Origin: an uncultured Bacteroidales bacterium
GTDB lineage: Bacteria; Bacteroidota; Bacteroidia; Bacteroidales; P3
Length of the DNA: 16,248 nucleotides
Direction: 5' to 3'
Assembly: GCA_947177315.1 (NCBI GenBank)
Contig: CAMWTX010000013.1
Coordinates: 1-16,248 of the forward strand
Part shown: positions 1 through 7,192 of the stretch, piece after piece
How positions within the stretch are numbered: position 1 is the stretch's first letter
Layout of the letters: each line of letters opens with the position of its first letter
The notes under the pieces: model-generated
Seen by the model: only the letters and a program-made list of their open reading frames with translations
Databases searched by the model: none
Told to the model about the DNA's origin: nothing
Position numbers and translations under genes: made by a program

Positions 1-164
1 TGGAAGCCGAATTCCTCGCCTTTGCCAAAGAACAAGGCATGGCCGGTTTGAAGGGACACCGTTCGGTGGGCGGTTTCCGCGCCTCTATCTACAACGCTTG
101 CACGATGGAAGACGTTCAGGCTTTGGTTGCCTGCATGCAGGAATTTGCCAAGAAAAACGCCTAA
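1..164 (+). CDS. serC: Phosphoserine aminotransferase, C-terminal fragment
   Basis: This is the 3' end of a gene that begins before the window; the reading frame starts at base 3 and stops with TAA at 162-164. About 53 residues are visible. They include GLKGHRSVGGFRASIYNA, the conserved C-terminal segment of SerC, where the His-Arg pair helps bind the substrate phosphate and the frame closes the active site. SerC is a PLP enzyme that converts 3-phosphohydroxypyruvate and glutamate to phosphoserine and 2-oxoglutarate in the cytoplasm. The next gene on the same strand is serA, which makes its substrate, so the two form a serine-synthesis locus. A strong hairpin at 182-214 lies between them. The family call is from recognised motif and context; the N-terminal domain and the PLP lysine are outside the window. 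Confidence 0.93.
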   Translation, partial: EAEFLAFAKEQGMAGLKGHRSVGGFRASIYNACTMEDVQALVACMQEFAKKNA

Positions 165-181
165 TCAATCCGATTCAGGAG

Positions 182-214
182 ACAAAAGAGGGGACAGTTT
201 GTCCCCTCTTTTGT
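182..214 (+). terminator. Hairpin with U-tract after serC
   Basis: A perfect 14-bp inverted repeat (arms 182-195 and 201-214) has a 5-nt loop and ends in CTCTTTTGT, giving a GC-rich core and a U-rich right arm. This looks like an intrinsic terminator of serC. Because serA lies downstream on the same strand, it may be a partial terminator or attenuator rather than a full stop. The left arm is A-rich, so it could also work on the other strand. Confidence 0.75.
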
Positions 215-244
215 AATCCGCAATTATTAATGAATAGAAATAAA

Positions 245-364
245 GGTGCGTTAGAAGGGGTAAGATGCAAGGCGGAAAACTTTTGACCTGAGGGAGCGTA
301 CTTAGGTACGTGACCGAAGAGGCGAAAGTTTTCCAACGCGGCAGATTACCCGTTATAACGCGCC
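245..364 (+). repeat. About 120-nt imperfect palindrome in the serA leader
   Basis: The two outer arms (about 245-284 and 325-364) are near reverse complements: the outermost 19 positions match at 16 plus one G-U, and a perfect 10-bp block GGAAAACTTT (274-283) pairs with AAAGTTTTCC (325-334). The centre is a small hairpin, CGTAC-TTAG-GTACG (297-310). Between them the pairing is partial. No U-run follows, so it is not an intrinsic terminator. It ends 17 nt before the serA ATG, so it would be transcribed as the 5' leader if transcription comes from upstream. It could be a dispersed palindromic element (REP-like), a regulatory leader, or a small structured RNA. I could not decide from one copy. 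Confidence 0.7.
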
Positions 365-381
365 GTAAAAAGAGAAACGAA

Positions 382-1302
382 ATGAAAGTATTAGTAGCCA
401 CCGAAAAACCCTTTGCCAAAGCCGCCGTTGACGGCATCCGTCAAATCGTGGAAGCCGCGGGTTTCGAACTCGCCCTTTTGGAAAAATACACCGATGTGAA
501 CGACTTTTACAAAGCCGTTGCCGATGCCGACGCGCTTATCGTGCGTTCCGACAAAGTTACCAAAGAAGTGATCGACCATGCCAAGAACCTTAAGATTGTG
601 GTTCGCGCCGGCGCCGGTTTCGACAACCTCGATTTGGCCGCCTGCACCGAACGCAAGATTGTGGCCATGAACACGCCCGGTCAGAACTCCAACGCCGTTG
701 CCGAATTGGCCGCCGGTCTGATGGTCTATATGAACCGCAACCTGTTCAACCCCGGTACGGGTTCTGAATTGAAAGGCAAGAAACTGGGTATCCACGCTTA
801 CGGAAACGTAGGCCGCAACGTAGCCCGCGTAGCCAAAGGCCTGGGTATGGACATCTACGCTTTCGATGCTTTCTGCCCCAAAGAAGTGATCGAAAAAGAC
901 GGTGTAAAGGCAGTAGCTTCCGTAGAAGAACTCTACAGCACCTGCGATGTGGTTTCGTTGCATATCCCTGCCACGAAAGAAACCATCGACTCCATCAACT
1001 ACGACCTCGTGAACCGTATGCCCAAAGGCGCCATGCTGGTGAACACCGCCCGCAAGGAAGTGATTCACGAAGCCGATATGGTTCGCCTGCTCAACGACCG
1101 TCCCGATTTCCGTTACGTTACCGACATCAAGCCCGGTAACCACGATGAATTGGCCGAAAAGTTCCCCACCCGTTATTTCTCCACTCCCAAAAAAATGGGT
1201 GCCGAAACCGCCGAAGCCAATATCAACGCCGGTCTGGCCGCCGCCAACCAAATTGTTGACTTCATCAAGAACGGTGTAACCAAATTCCAGGTGAACAAAT
1301 AG
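382..1302 (+). CDS. serA: D-3-phosphoglycerate dehydrogenase, short ACT-less form
   Basis: This 306-residue enzyme oxidises 3-phosphoglycerate to 3-phosphohydroxypyruvate with NAD+, the first step of serine synthesis. It has a substrate-binding half (about 1-100 and 280-306) flanking a Rossmann domain (about 101-280) with LGIHAYGNVG at 135-144 and the NAD-ribose Asp162. The catalytic Arg is R224 in NTARKE. There is no ACT domain, so serine feedback as in the roughly 410-residue E. coli enzyme is not expected. The first glycine of the nucleotide loop is Ala139, and the usual DVFxxEP and TPHxGA segments read DIKPGN and TPKKMGA, so the canonical catalytic Glu and His are absent; I recall the same in other Bacteroidales SerA. 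I chose ATG 382 (A-rich AAAAAGAGAAACGA upstream); the frame stays open to a GTG at 310 inside the palindrome, but that would add unrelated residues. Confidence 0.93.
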   Translation: MKVLVATEKPFAKAAVDGIRQIVEAAGFELALLEKYTDVNDFYKAVADADALIVRSDKVTKEVIDHAKNLKIVVRAGAGFDNLDLAACTERKIVAMNTPGQNSNAVAELAAGLMVYMNRNLFNPGTGSELKGKKLGIHAYGNVGRNVARVAKGLGMDIYAFDAFCPKEVIEKDGVKAVASVEELYSTCDVVSLHIPATKETIDSINYDLVNRMPKGAMLVNTARKEVIHEADMVRLLNDRPDFRYVTDIKPGNHDELAEKFPTRYFSTPKKMGAETAEANINAGLAAANQIVDFIKNGVTKFQVNK

Positions 1303-1336
1303 GATTTGGCTCCGTTGCCGCTCAGGTGGCAAAGAA

Positions 1337-1366
1337 AAAGCCCGTTGATGAAAATCAACGGGCTTT
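1337..1366. terminator. Bidirectional terminator between serA and the ompA-like gene
   Basis: A perfect 13-bp stem (1337-1349 and 1354-1366) is closed by a GAAA tetraloop. It has A-rich flank on the left and a T-rich flank on the right, so it can terminate both the plus-strand serA and the minus-strand ompA-like transcript, which converge here. Confidence 0.85.
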
Positions 1367-1418
1367 CTTATTTTAGGCACATGGATGCTCTCTATGAGAG
1401 AGTTTATTTACACGGCGT

Positions 1419-2360
1419 TTAGTTCGTTTCCAAAATCTTGAAAAGCTCGTCCAAATCGGGCGTGAGGATGATTTCGGTACGGCGGTTCTTGGCGCGGTTT
1501 TCGGGCGTGTCGTTGCTTACCAACGGCACGTATTCGCCACGGCCGGCAGCCATGATATTGGCCGGGTTGATGCCCTTGTTTTCCAAAATAATCTTGACGA
1601 TGGAGGTGGCGCGTTTGGCGCTCAGATCCCAGTTGTCCTTTACATCGCCTTTGCCTTTCAGGGGTACGTCGTCGGTGTGGCCTTCCACCATAACGTGAAT
1701 GCTGGCATCTTTGGCCATCACGTTGGCGATTTCATAAAGGGCTTCGCGGCCCTGGGGGTTCACGGTCCAGCTACCGGAGGGGAAGAGCAGCTTTTCATCT
1801 ACCGAAACATACACCTTGCCGTTCTTGGTGTTGATGGACAAGCCTTTGTCTTGAAATCCCGTTAGGGCTTCGGTTACCTTTTCCTTGAGGGCGTTGAGCT
1901 GTTCATCCTTTTTATTGAGGATGCCCTGCAGTTCAGACAGGCGTTCGGCCTGAACATTGAGCTGTTTGGCTTGTTCGTTGAGCTGTTGTTCCTTTACAGC
2001 CAGTTCCTGCGCCAAGGCGTCTTTGCCCGAAACGGTGCTCTTGTATTTGTCGTCGATGCGGTTGTAATTCTTCTGCAGTTCCGCCAGGTCGGCGGAGGTG
2101 AGCAGGTAGTTGCGCTGCAAGGTATCGATTTGGGTGTTGGCGGCGTTCAGGTCGTTTTGCAAGCGTTCGTTGAGCGCCTTGCTTTCCACCAGATTCTCGT
2201 TACATTCCTGGTTGCTTTTTTCCAAACGGGTGTTGGCGGCGGTGCATTGGTTCTGTTTTTCCAGCAGTTCGTTGTACTTCTTGGAAGAAACGCACGAAAA
2301 GCAAAGCACGGAAAGCCCTGCGGCAAGTACGGGAGCAAGAAATTTCAAGCGGGTTTTCAT
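1419..2360 (-). CDS. OmpA-family peptidoglycan-binding lipoprotein with coiled coil
   Basis: The 313-residue product has a lipoprotein signal ending in LCFSC, with Cys23 as the lipidation site, so the mature protein is probably anchored in the outer membrane facing the periplasm. Residues about 28-158 are a Gln/Leu/Glu/Lys-rich heptad-like stretch that should form a long coiled coil. The C-terminal part (about 175-300) is an OmpA-like domain with EGHTDD (226-231), NWDLSAKRA (243-251, Asp245) and NRRTEI (292-297), the residues that hold the diaminopimelate of peptidoglycan. It therefore probably tethers the outer membrane to the cell wall. There is no beta-barrel, so it is not a porin. It lies 27 nt downstream of xth and may share its transcript. 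The start is the ATG at 2360, which gives the complete signal peptide. Confidence 0.9.
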   Translation of the reverse strand: MKTRLKFLAPVLAAGLSVLCFSCVSSKKYNELLEKQNQCTAANTRLEKSNQECNENLVESKALNERLQNDLNAANTQIDTLQRNYLLTSADLAELQKNYNRIDDKYKSTVSGKDALAQELAVKEQQLNEQAKQLNVQAERLSELQGILNKKDEQLNALKEKVTEALTGFQDKGLSINTKNGKVYVSVDEKLLFPSGSWTVNPQGREALYEIANVMAKDASIHVMVEGHTDDVPLKGKGDVKDNWDLSAKRATSIVKIILENKGINPANIMAAGRGEYVPLVSNDTPENRAKNRRTEIILTPDLDELFKILETN

Positions 2361-2387
2361 ATACGAAGGATATTAGGTTGTCTTGGT

Positions 2388-3161
2388 TTAAAAATCTATT
2401 TCGATGCCGGTGGGGCAGTGGTCGGAATGTACCACCTGCGGCAGGATGAATGCGTTTTCGAGTTTGGGCATCAGGTTCTCGGTCAACATCAGGTAGTCGA
2501 TGCGCCAACCCAGGTTCTTGCCGCGCGAACCGGCGCGGAAACTCCACCACGTGTATTGGTCTTTTAGGTCGGGATGCAGGCGGCGGAAAGCATCGGCAAA
2601 ACCGGCATCCAGAAAACGGCTCATCCATTGGCGTTCTTCCGGCAGGAAGCCCGAATGGGTGGCGTTGCGCACAGGGTCGTGGATATCGATGGCCTCATGG
2701 CAGATGTTGTAGTCGCCGGCCAGCACGAGATAGGGTCTTGTTTTCTGCAGTTCCGTTACGTATTGCTGGAAATCTTCCAGCCACTGCATTTTGAACACCT
2801 GACGCTCATCGCCCGAAGTGCCGGAGGGATGATAGACACTCACCACGCTCAAATCGCCGAAATCGGCACGCAAGAAGCGGCCCTCGTTGTCGTAGGCCGG
2901 TATTCCCATGCCGCTCACCACCTTGTCGGGCGTCTGCCGGCAAAGCACCGCCGTGCCGCTGTAGCCTTTTTTCTGTGCCGAAAAACAATAGGTTTCGTAA
3001 CCGGCGGCGGAAATCTCCAGTACGGGAATCTGGTCGGGTTGCGCTTTGGTTTCCTGCAGGCATACCACATCCGCCCCGCAGCCGGCAAGCCAGTCGATAA
3101 AACCTTTGCTCGCCGCCGAGCGGATTCCGTTTACGTTGTAGGTGATGATTTTTTTGCGCAC
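2388..3161 (-). CDS. xth: Exodeoxyribonuclease III (AP endonuclease, ExoIII/APE1 family)
   Basis: This 257-residue enzyme cleaves DNA at abasic sites and trims 3' ends during base-excision repair. The endonuclease/exonuclease/phosphatase motifs occur in order: ITYNVNGIRSA at 6-16 (Asn11), LQETKAQ with metal ligand Glu37, VYHPSG, LAGDYNICH with the catalytic Asp-Asn, TWWSFRAG, GWRIDYLM, and SDHCP with Asp247 and His248 near the C-terminus. Length fits the family. No ATG lies near the start of homology; the first in-frame start is a GTG at 3161 giving VRKKIITYNVNG, with GGA about 6 nt upstream. The frame is open far upstream to 3719, but that part is antisense to the DUF2147 gene and has no domain character. 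The function is clear; the exact start is less certain. Confidence 0.93.
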   Translation of the reverse strand: MRKKIITYNVNGIRSAASKGFIDWLAGCGADVVCLQETKAQPDQIPVLEISAAGYETYCFSAQKKGYSGTAVLCRQTPDKVVSGMGIPAYDNEGRFLRADFGDLSVVSVYHPSGTSGDERQVFKMQWLEDFQQYVTELQKTRPYLVLAGDYNICHEAIDIHDPVRNATHSGFLPEERQWMSRFLDAGFADAFRRLHPDLKDQYTWWSFRAGSRGKNLGWRIDYLMLTENLMPKLENAFILPQVVHSDHCPTGIEIDF

Positions 3162-3371
3162 TTCCGAGGTGTTTAATTTGCGAATGTACGAAAAAGCCGA
3201 AAATCTTGCCCTCGGAAAAGTTTCGGTAAAAAAGAACCCGACAAAAAGTTTTCTTGTAATATATTGATATATATTGAAATATTTCGTTTTAGAAGGGGCG
3301 GTCTTGGGCTTTTCGGCAATTTCGGCGGCAAATGAAAAAAGAACGGGAAGTGTTTTGGTTACTTTCGCGCC
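3162..3371. promoter_or_regulatory. Divergent AT-rich intergenic region between xth and the DUF2147 gene
   Basis: This 210-nt gap separates divergent genes. It contains three roughly 10-bp phased AT-rich repeats at 3257-3286 (TAATATATTG, ATATATATTG, AAATATTTCG), overlapping the perfect palindrome GAAATATTTC at 3276-3285. On the plus strand TACTTTCG at 3360-3367 is one mismatch from the Bacteroidota -7 box TAnnTTTG. I found no perfect TAnnTTTG box for xth on the minus strand. It presumably holds both promoters. Confidence 0.5.
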
Positions 3372-3878
3372 ATGCGTGTAAACCGTATGAACATATTCTT
3401 GAATGGTATCAAGATACTGCTTGTCTTTACCTTTTCTTGTTTCGTGTTGGGCGTTCAGGCCCGGGACAGAAACAAGAACGCCGATGATTTGTTGGGCACG
3501 TATATGGTTTATGAGCGCAGCCAGCAGGTTACGGTTCATCTGAATTTCTACAAGGCGGATGACGGCACCTACGAAGCCCGTATCGTCTGGATGGACCAGC
3601 CCGACGATGATTTGGGCAAGCCCCGGACAGACGTGAACAATCCCAAAAGGGAACTGCGGCATATTCCGCTTACCCATGTGGTGATCGTGCGCGATTTGCG
3701 CTATGATGCCAGGAATCACGAGTGGGAGGGAGGCCGTATCTACGACCCGGCTACCGGCAAGACCTACCGTTGCTTTATCCGTTTCGAAGACGAAGATACC
3801 TTGCGGGTCAAGGCCTATGTGGGCGTTATCGGCCTGCGCTTTATCGGAAGGAGTTTTTATTGGACACGCATATCATGA
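3372..3878 (+). CDS. Secreted DUF2147 protein
   Basis: The 168-residue product has an N-terminal signal peptide (positive MRVNRMN, hydrophobic core to about residue 26, cleavage near VQA-RD). The mature part matches DUF2147: LLGTYMVYE, YEARIVWMDQP, GKPRTDVNNP, HEWEGGRIYDPATGKTY, and a closing GRSFYWTRIS. These small single-domain proteins are probably beta-rich and located in the periplasm or at the surface; their role is unknown, and I infer none here. ATG 3372 is used; ATG 3387 also leaves a good signal peptide, and if the weak promoter box at 3360-3367 is real, transcription would begin near 3373 and only the second start would be usable. The stop overlaps the next gene's ATG as ATGA (3875-3878), so the two are probably translationally coupled. 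Confidence 0.87.
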   Translation: MRVNRMNIFLNGIKILLVFTFSCFVLGVQARDRNKNADDLLGTYMVYERSQQVTVHLNFYKADDGTYEARIVWMDQPDDDLGKPRTDVNNPKRELRHIPLTHVVIVRDLRYDARNHEWEGGRIYDPATGKTYRCFIRFEDEDTLRVKAYVGVIGLRFIGRSFYWTRIS

Positions 3879-4648
3879 CAGCCTCTGAGAACATAGCACG
3901 GTATAGCCATTCCTTTCATATCTATAACCACTGCACCGATAAAAGCGGTCTTTTGCGGGTAAAGACCTTATGTGATATGTTGAACGATGTGGCCGAAATG
4001 CATACGGTTTATCAGCATGCCGATGTGGCCACGCTCAACAAGAACGGTTTGACGTGGATGTTACGCCATATCCATCTTTATATGCCCGATTTGCCTGCAC
4101 AGAATAGGCAAGTTGCCATCACCACATGGAATCCCGAGGTGAGCGGACTTCTTTTTCCCCGCCGTTACAAGGCGGTTGATACCCAAACCGGTGGATTGCG
4201 TGCCTATGCGCATACCGAATGGCTGTTGGTGAACCTGCATACGATGCGCCCTGAGCGTCCTACGGCCCAAATGACTTCTATCATGGGGTTATATGACGGG
4301 CAGATACCGGATAGCGTACCCCTGTTGTCGCGTATCGAACAGAAAACGGGTTTCACACCCAATGAAACATGGTCGGAAGCCTGCCGGTTCAAGGCCGGTT
4401 ACGCCGACATCGACTTTAACGGGCATCTTACCCAAAGTTCCTATATACAGCGCATGATCGACGCGCACGGATTCGCTTTTCTGGAACAGCACCGCATGCA
4501 CGAGATAGAAGTAATTTATGCGCATGAAATCAAGCCCGAGGCAGTTTTTTACGTTCGGTTCAAACGCGATGGAGATACGGTTTCGTATGTTGTGCTGAAC
4601 GAAGGCCAGAACCTGCTCCACGCCTGGGCGCGCGCCCGTTGGAAATAG
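3875..4648 (+). CDS. Acyl-ACP thioesterase (FatA/FatB type)
   Basis: The 257-residue protein is a double-hotdog thioesterase that releases free fatty acids from acyl-ACP in the cytoplasm. The first hotdog contains DMLNDVAEMHTVYQHAD and the Trp-rich LTWMLRHIHLYM; the second carries DIDFNGHLTQSSYIQ, matching the Asp-x-Asn-x-His catalytic signature (DxxxNxH) of plant FatB and bacterial homologues. The later YRREC segment reads YAHEI, keeping Glu and replacing Cys with Ile. ATG 3875 overlaps the upstream stop (ATGA). A TTG at 3860 is in frame and sits 6 nt after GGAAGGAG (3846-3853), so a 262-residue form is plausible. The open frame further upstream is antisense-like shadow over DUF2147. It ends 9 nt from the convergent flavin reductase gene, with no terminator in between. 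Confidence 0.85.
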   Translation: MTASENIARYSHSFHIYNHCTDKSGLLRVKTLCDMLNDVAEMHTVYQHADVATLNKNGLTWMLRHIHLYMPDLPAQNRQVAITTWNPEVSGLLFPRRYKAVDTQTGGLRAYAHTEWLLVNLHTMRPERPTAQMTSIMGLYDGQIPDSVPLLSRIEQKTGFTPNETWSEACRFKAGYADIDFNGHLTQSSYIQRMIDAHGFAFLEQHRMHEIEVIYAHEIKPEAVFYVRFKRDGDTVSYVVLNEGQNLLHAWARARWK

Positions 4649-4657
4649 GTTTCGGGG

Positions 4658-5254
4658 CTATTTTCTGCGTGTTCCTTTCTTGCGCACCGAAAAACCGAAA
4701 TGGTCGATATAATCGCCGGTCTTGAAGTAGAAACCGTGGGCATAGACCAACAGTCCGGCCTTTTCCAGATCGAACTTGCCGTTTTCCTTGTCCAGATATT
4801 TTTTGTCTGCCAGCACATTCACGATGTCGGCCACAAAAGCGTGGTGCGAACCCATGGGCAGGCATTGGCGCACCTTGCATTCCAAGGTGAGCGGCGATTG
4901 CGCCAGCACGGGAGCCTTTACCTTGACGCCGGGCAGGGCATCCAGACCGCATTCCTTGAATTTATCGAAGTCCTTGCCCGATTTTACGCCGCACCAGTCG
5001 GTGACTTTGGCAAGCTTGTCGGTGGTGAGGTTGATGGTGAACTCTCCGTATTTCTTGATAAGTCCGTAGGAATGGCGTTCGGGGCGCAAGGCCACGTAGC
5101 ACACCGGCGGTTCGGAACTGAGGATGCCCGTCCATGCCACGGTAATGAGGTTATAGTCTTCCTGGCTTGCGCCGCAACCCACCAGCACGGCGGGCAGGGG
5201 ATAAATCATCGTGCCGGGATTGAAGCACTGCTTTTTCTTTAAGGTATCTTCCAT
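4658..5254 (-). CDS. Flavin reductase-like / flavoredoxin FMN-binding protein
   Basis: This 198-residue protein has the FMN-binding split-barrel of the flavin reductase family. Visible markers are YPLPAVLVGCG, NLITVAWTGILSSEPP, YGEFTINLTT, the SGKDFDKFKECGL segment typical of the flavoredoxin subgroup, and SHHAFVADIV (the GeV-like strand with a His pair). It probably binds FMN and transfers electrons or acts with a partner enzyme; no partner is next to it, so the physiological substrate is unknown. The start ATG 5254 (MEDTLKKK) gives the normal family length; the frame is open far upstream, but that stretch lies antisense to topB and is not homologous to anything I recognise. It diverges from topB with a 69-nt gap and converges on the thioesterase gene. 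Confidence 0.85.
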   Translation of the reverse strand: MEDTLKKKQCFNPGTMIYPLPAVLVGCGASQEDYNLITVAWTGILSSEPPVCYVALRPERHSYGLIKKYGEFTINLTTDKLAKVTDWCGVKSGKDFDKFKECGLDALPGVKVKAPVLAQSPLTLECKVRQCLPMGSHHAFVADIVNVLADKKYLDKENGKFDLEKAGLLVYAHGFYFKTGDYIDHFGFSVRKKGTRRK

Positions 5255-5297
5255 GATGCCGATAGAATTGTGAGAATGCAAACTTACTTCATTTTTG

Positions 5298-5305
5298 TAT
5301 TTTTG
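5298..5305 (+). promoter_or_regulatory. Candidate -7 box for topB
   Basis: TATTTTTG matches TAnnTTTG exactly, 18 nt before the topB ATG. No clear TTTG -33 element is seen at the usual spacing. It predicts a leader of only about a dozen bases. Confidence 0.5.
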
Positions 5306-5323
5306 CCCGATTTGTGATACACC

Positions 5324-7192
5324 ATGAAACTCTGCATAGCCGAAAAACCGAGTGTGGGGCGCGAAATCGCCCGTGTGATAGGCGCCACCGCGTCTAAGAA
5401 CGGCTATATGGAGGGCAACGGCTATTGGGTGTCGTGGACCTTCGGGCATCTGTGCACGCTTTTCGAGCCCCACGACTACACGCCCGAATGGAAGCAATGG
5501 CGCATGGAGCTTCTTCCCATGATTCCGCCCACGTTCAAACTCAAGCTTATCGCCGAAAAAGGCAGCATGAACCAGTTCGAGATACTGAGCGGACTTATGG
5601 CGCAATGCGAGGAGGTGATCAACTGCGGGGATGCCGGGCAGGAAGGGGAAGTGATACAGCGTTGGGTCATGCAGAAGGCCGGTTGCAAGGTGCCTGTAAA
5701 ACGTCTGTGGATTTCGTCGCTTACCGAGCAGGCCATCAAAGAGGGTTTCGCCCATCTTTATCCGGCTTCGGATTTCGACAACCTGTATGCGGCGGGTTCG
5801 GTTCGTGCTATCGGCGACTGGCTCTTGGGTATGAACGCCAGCCGCGCCTACACGCTTAAGTTCGGCGTGCCGGGGCAGGCGCTTTCCATCGGCAGGGTGC
5901 AGACCCCGACTTTGGCTCTGTTGGTGGAACGCCAGAAAGCCATCGAGAATTTCAAGTCCGAGAAGTTCTGGGAACTCAGGACCCGTTACCGGGAGGGCGT
6001 TTTTCTGAGCACCAAGGGGCGACTGGCCACCGAGGATGCCGCCAAGAAACTCTGCCAGAGCGTGGCCGGGCAGGATTTGGAAATCACCAAGGTGGAAAAG
6101 AAAAAAGCCAAGGAACATCCGCCCAAGCTGTTCGATTTGACGCTCCTGCAGGTGGAATGCAATAAGAAATACGGATTTTCCGCCGAACAGACCTTGCAGG
6201 TGATCCAAAGCCTGTACGAAAAGAAACTCACGACCTATCCGCGTGTGGATACGTATTTTCTGCCCAACGATATTTATGCCAAATCGCCGGAGATACTGCG
6301 CGGTCTGCGTCCCTACGCGCCTTTGACCGAGCCTTTGCTGGGGCAGAAACTGCGCAAGAGCACCAAGGTTTTCAACGACAAGAAGATTACCGACCACCAT
6401 GCCATTATCCCCACGGGGGAATTCGGGGCGGCATCTTCGCTCTCGCAAGAGGAGAAGCAGGTTTTCGATATGGTGATACGCCGTTTCATCGCCGTTTTCT
6501 ATCCCGATTGCGAGTATGCCAACACCACCGTTTCCGCCAAGGTGGATTTGAGCGCTTCGGGTCAGAAAGACGTGGAGTTCAAGGCCAATGGAAAAGTGAT
6601 TACCGATCCGGGCTGGCGCGTGGTCTTTCCCTCCAAGGGCAAGGCGGAAGAGGACGAAAAGGACGACAAGGAAGAAAACATGTTGCCCGATTACAAGACG
6701 GGCGAACACGGGCCGCATGCGCCGGAAATCGTGCAGAAACAGACCCAACCGCCCAAATACATGAGCGAGGGCGATTTGCTCAAGGCTATGGAAACGGCGG
6801 GAAAGATGGTGGAAGACGAGGAACTGCGCGACTTGATGAAAGCCAACGGCATAGGGCGTTCCTCCACGCGTGCCGCCATTATCGAGACCTTGCTCAAGCG
6901 CCGTTACGCCTACAAGGACAAAAAACGGATTCTCCCCACGTCGATGGGAATCAAGCTTATAGAAACCATTCCGAACAAACTGCTTAAGTCGGCGGAGCTT
7001 ACCGGACAGTGGGAAAAGAAACTCCGCGATATTTCAGACGGAAAATACGCCCCGGCCGACTTTATGAACCAACTTAAAGGCATGGTGGGCGCGGTGGTGC
7101 AGGAAGTGCGGCAGATGAACCGCACGGTGCTGGATGAAAATGCCCGTACCGCCACGCCTGCGCCTCAGGAAGCCGCCGAAAACCCGGCATAA
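5324..7192 (+). CDS. topB: DNA topoisomerase III (type IA)
   Basis: This 622-residue enzyme breaks one DNA strand to relax or decatenate DNA. The N-terminal Toprim domain has IAEKPS with catalytic Glu7 and GDAGQEGEVIQRW (102-114). The usual DxDxE reads Asp103-x-Gly105-x-Glu107, so the second Asp is Gly, a variant I recall in Bacteroidota TopB-1-like proteins. The active-site Tyr305 lies in TTYPRVDT (canonical TYPRTDS). Further family blocks are LSIGRVQTPTLALL, IGRSSTRAAIIETL and LTGQWEKKL. There is no C-terminal zinc-finger module, and the tail is a short Ala/Pro/Glu-rich stretch; E. coli TopB is 653 residues. Chromosomal core neighbours argue against a plasmid-borne copy. Start ATG 5324 gives the invariant MKLCIAEKPS. 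Confidence 0.93.
   Translation: MKLCIAEKPSVGREIARVIGATASKNGYMEGNGYWVSWTFGHLCTLFEPHDYTPEWKQWRMELLPMIPPTFKLKLIAEKGSMNQFEILSGLMAQCEEVINCGDAGQEGEVIQRWVMQKAGCKVPVKRLWISSLTEQAIKEGFAHLYPASDFDNLYAAGSVRAIGDWLLGMNASRAYTLKFGVPGQALSIGRVQTPTLALLVERQKAIENFKSEKFWELRTRYREGVFLSTKGRLATEDAAKKLCQSVAGQDLEITKVEKKKAKEHPPKLFDLTLLQVECNKKYGFSAEQTLQVIQSLYEKKLTTYPRVDTYFLPNDIYAKSPEILRGLRPYAPLTEPLLGQKLRKSTKVFNDKKITDHHAIIPTGEFGAASSLSQEEKQVFDMVIRRFIAVFYPDCEYANTTVSAKVDLSASGQKDVEFKANGKVITDPGWRVVFPSKGKAEEDEKDDKEENMLPDYKTGEHGPHAPEIVQKQTQPPKYMSEGDLLKAMETAGKMVEDEELRDLMKANGIGRSSTRAAIIETLLKRRYAYKDKKRILPTSMGIKLIETIPNKLLKSAELTGQWEKKLRDISDGKYAPADFMNQLKGMVGAVVQEVRQMNRTVLDENARTATPAPQEAAENPA

Noticed and set aside
310..381. GTG 310 as serA start
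   Set aside because: It lies in the centre of the palindrome and would add 24 residues absent from the family; ATG 382 fits.
391..1380. Long 329-codon minus-strand frame over serA
   Set aside because: It is a Gly/Val/Phe-rich antisense shadow of serA, with no recognisable domain and no start signal.
3162..3719. Upstream extension of the xth frame
   Set aside because: The added residues lie antisense to the DUF2147 gene and through the AT-rich intergenic region; ExoIII homology begins just after the GTG at 3161.
5255..6748. Upstream extension of the flavin reductase frame to nearly 700 residues
   Set aside because: It is antisense to topB and unlike any known fusion; the flavin reductase has a normal start at 5254.
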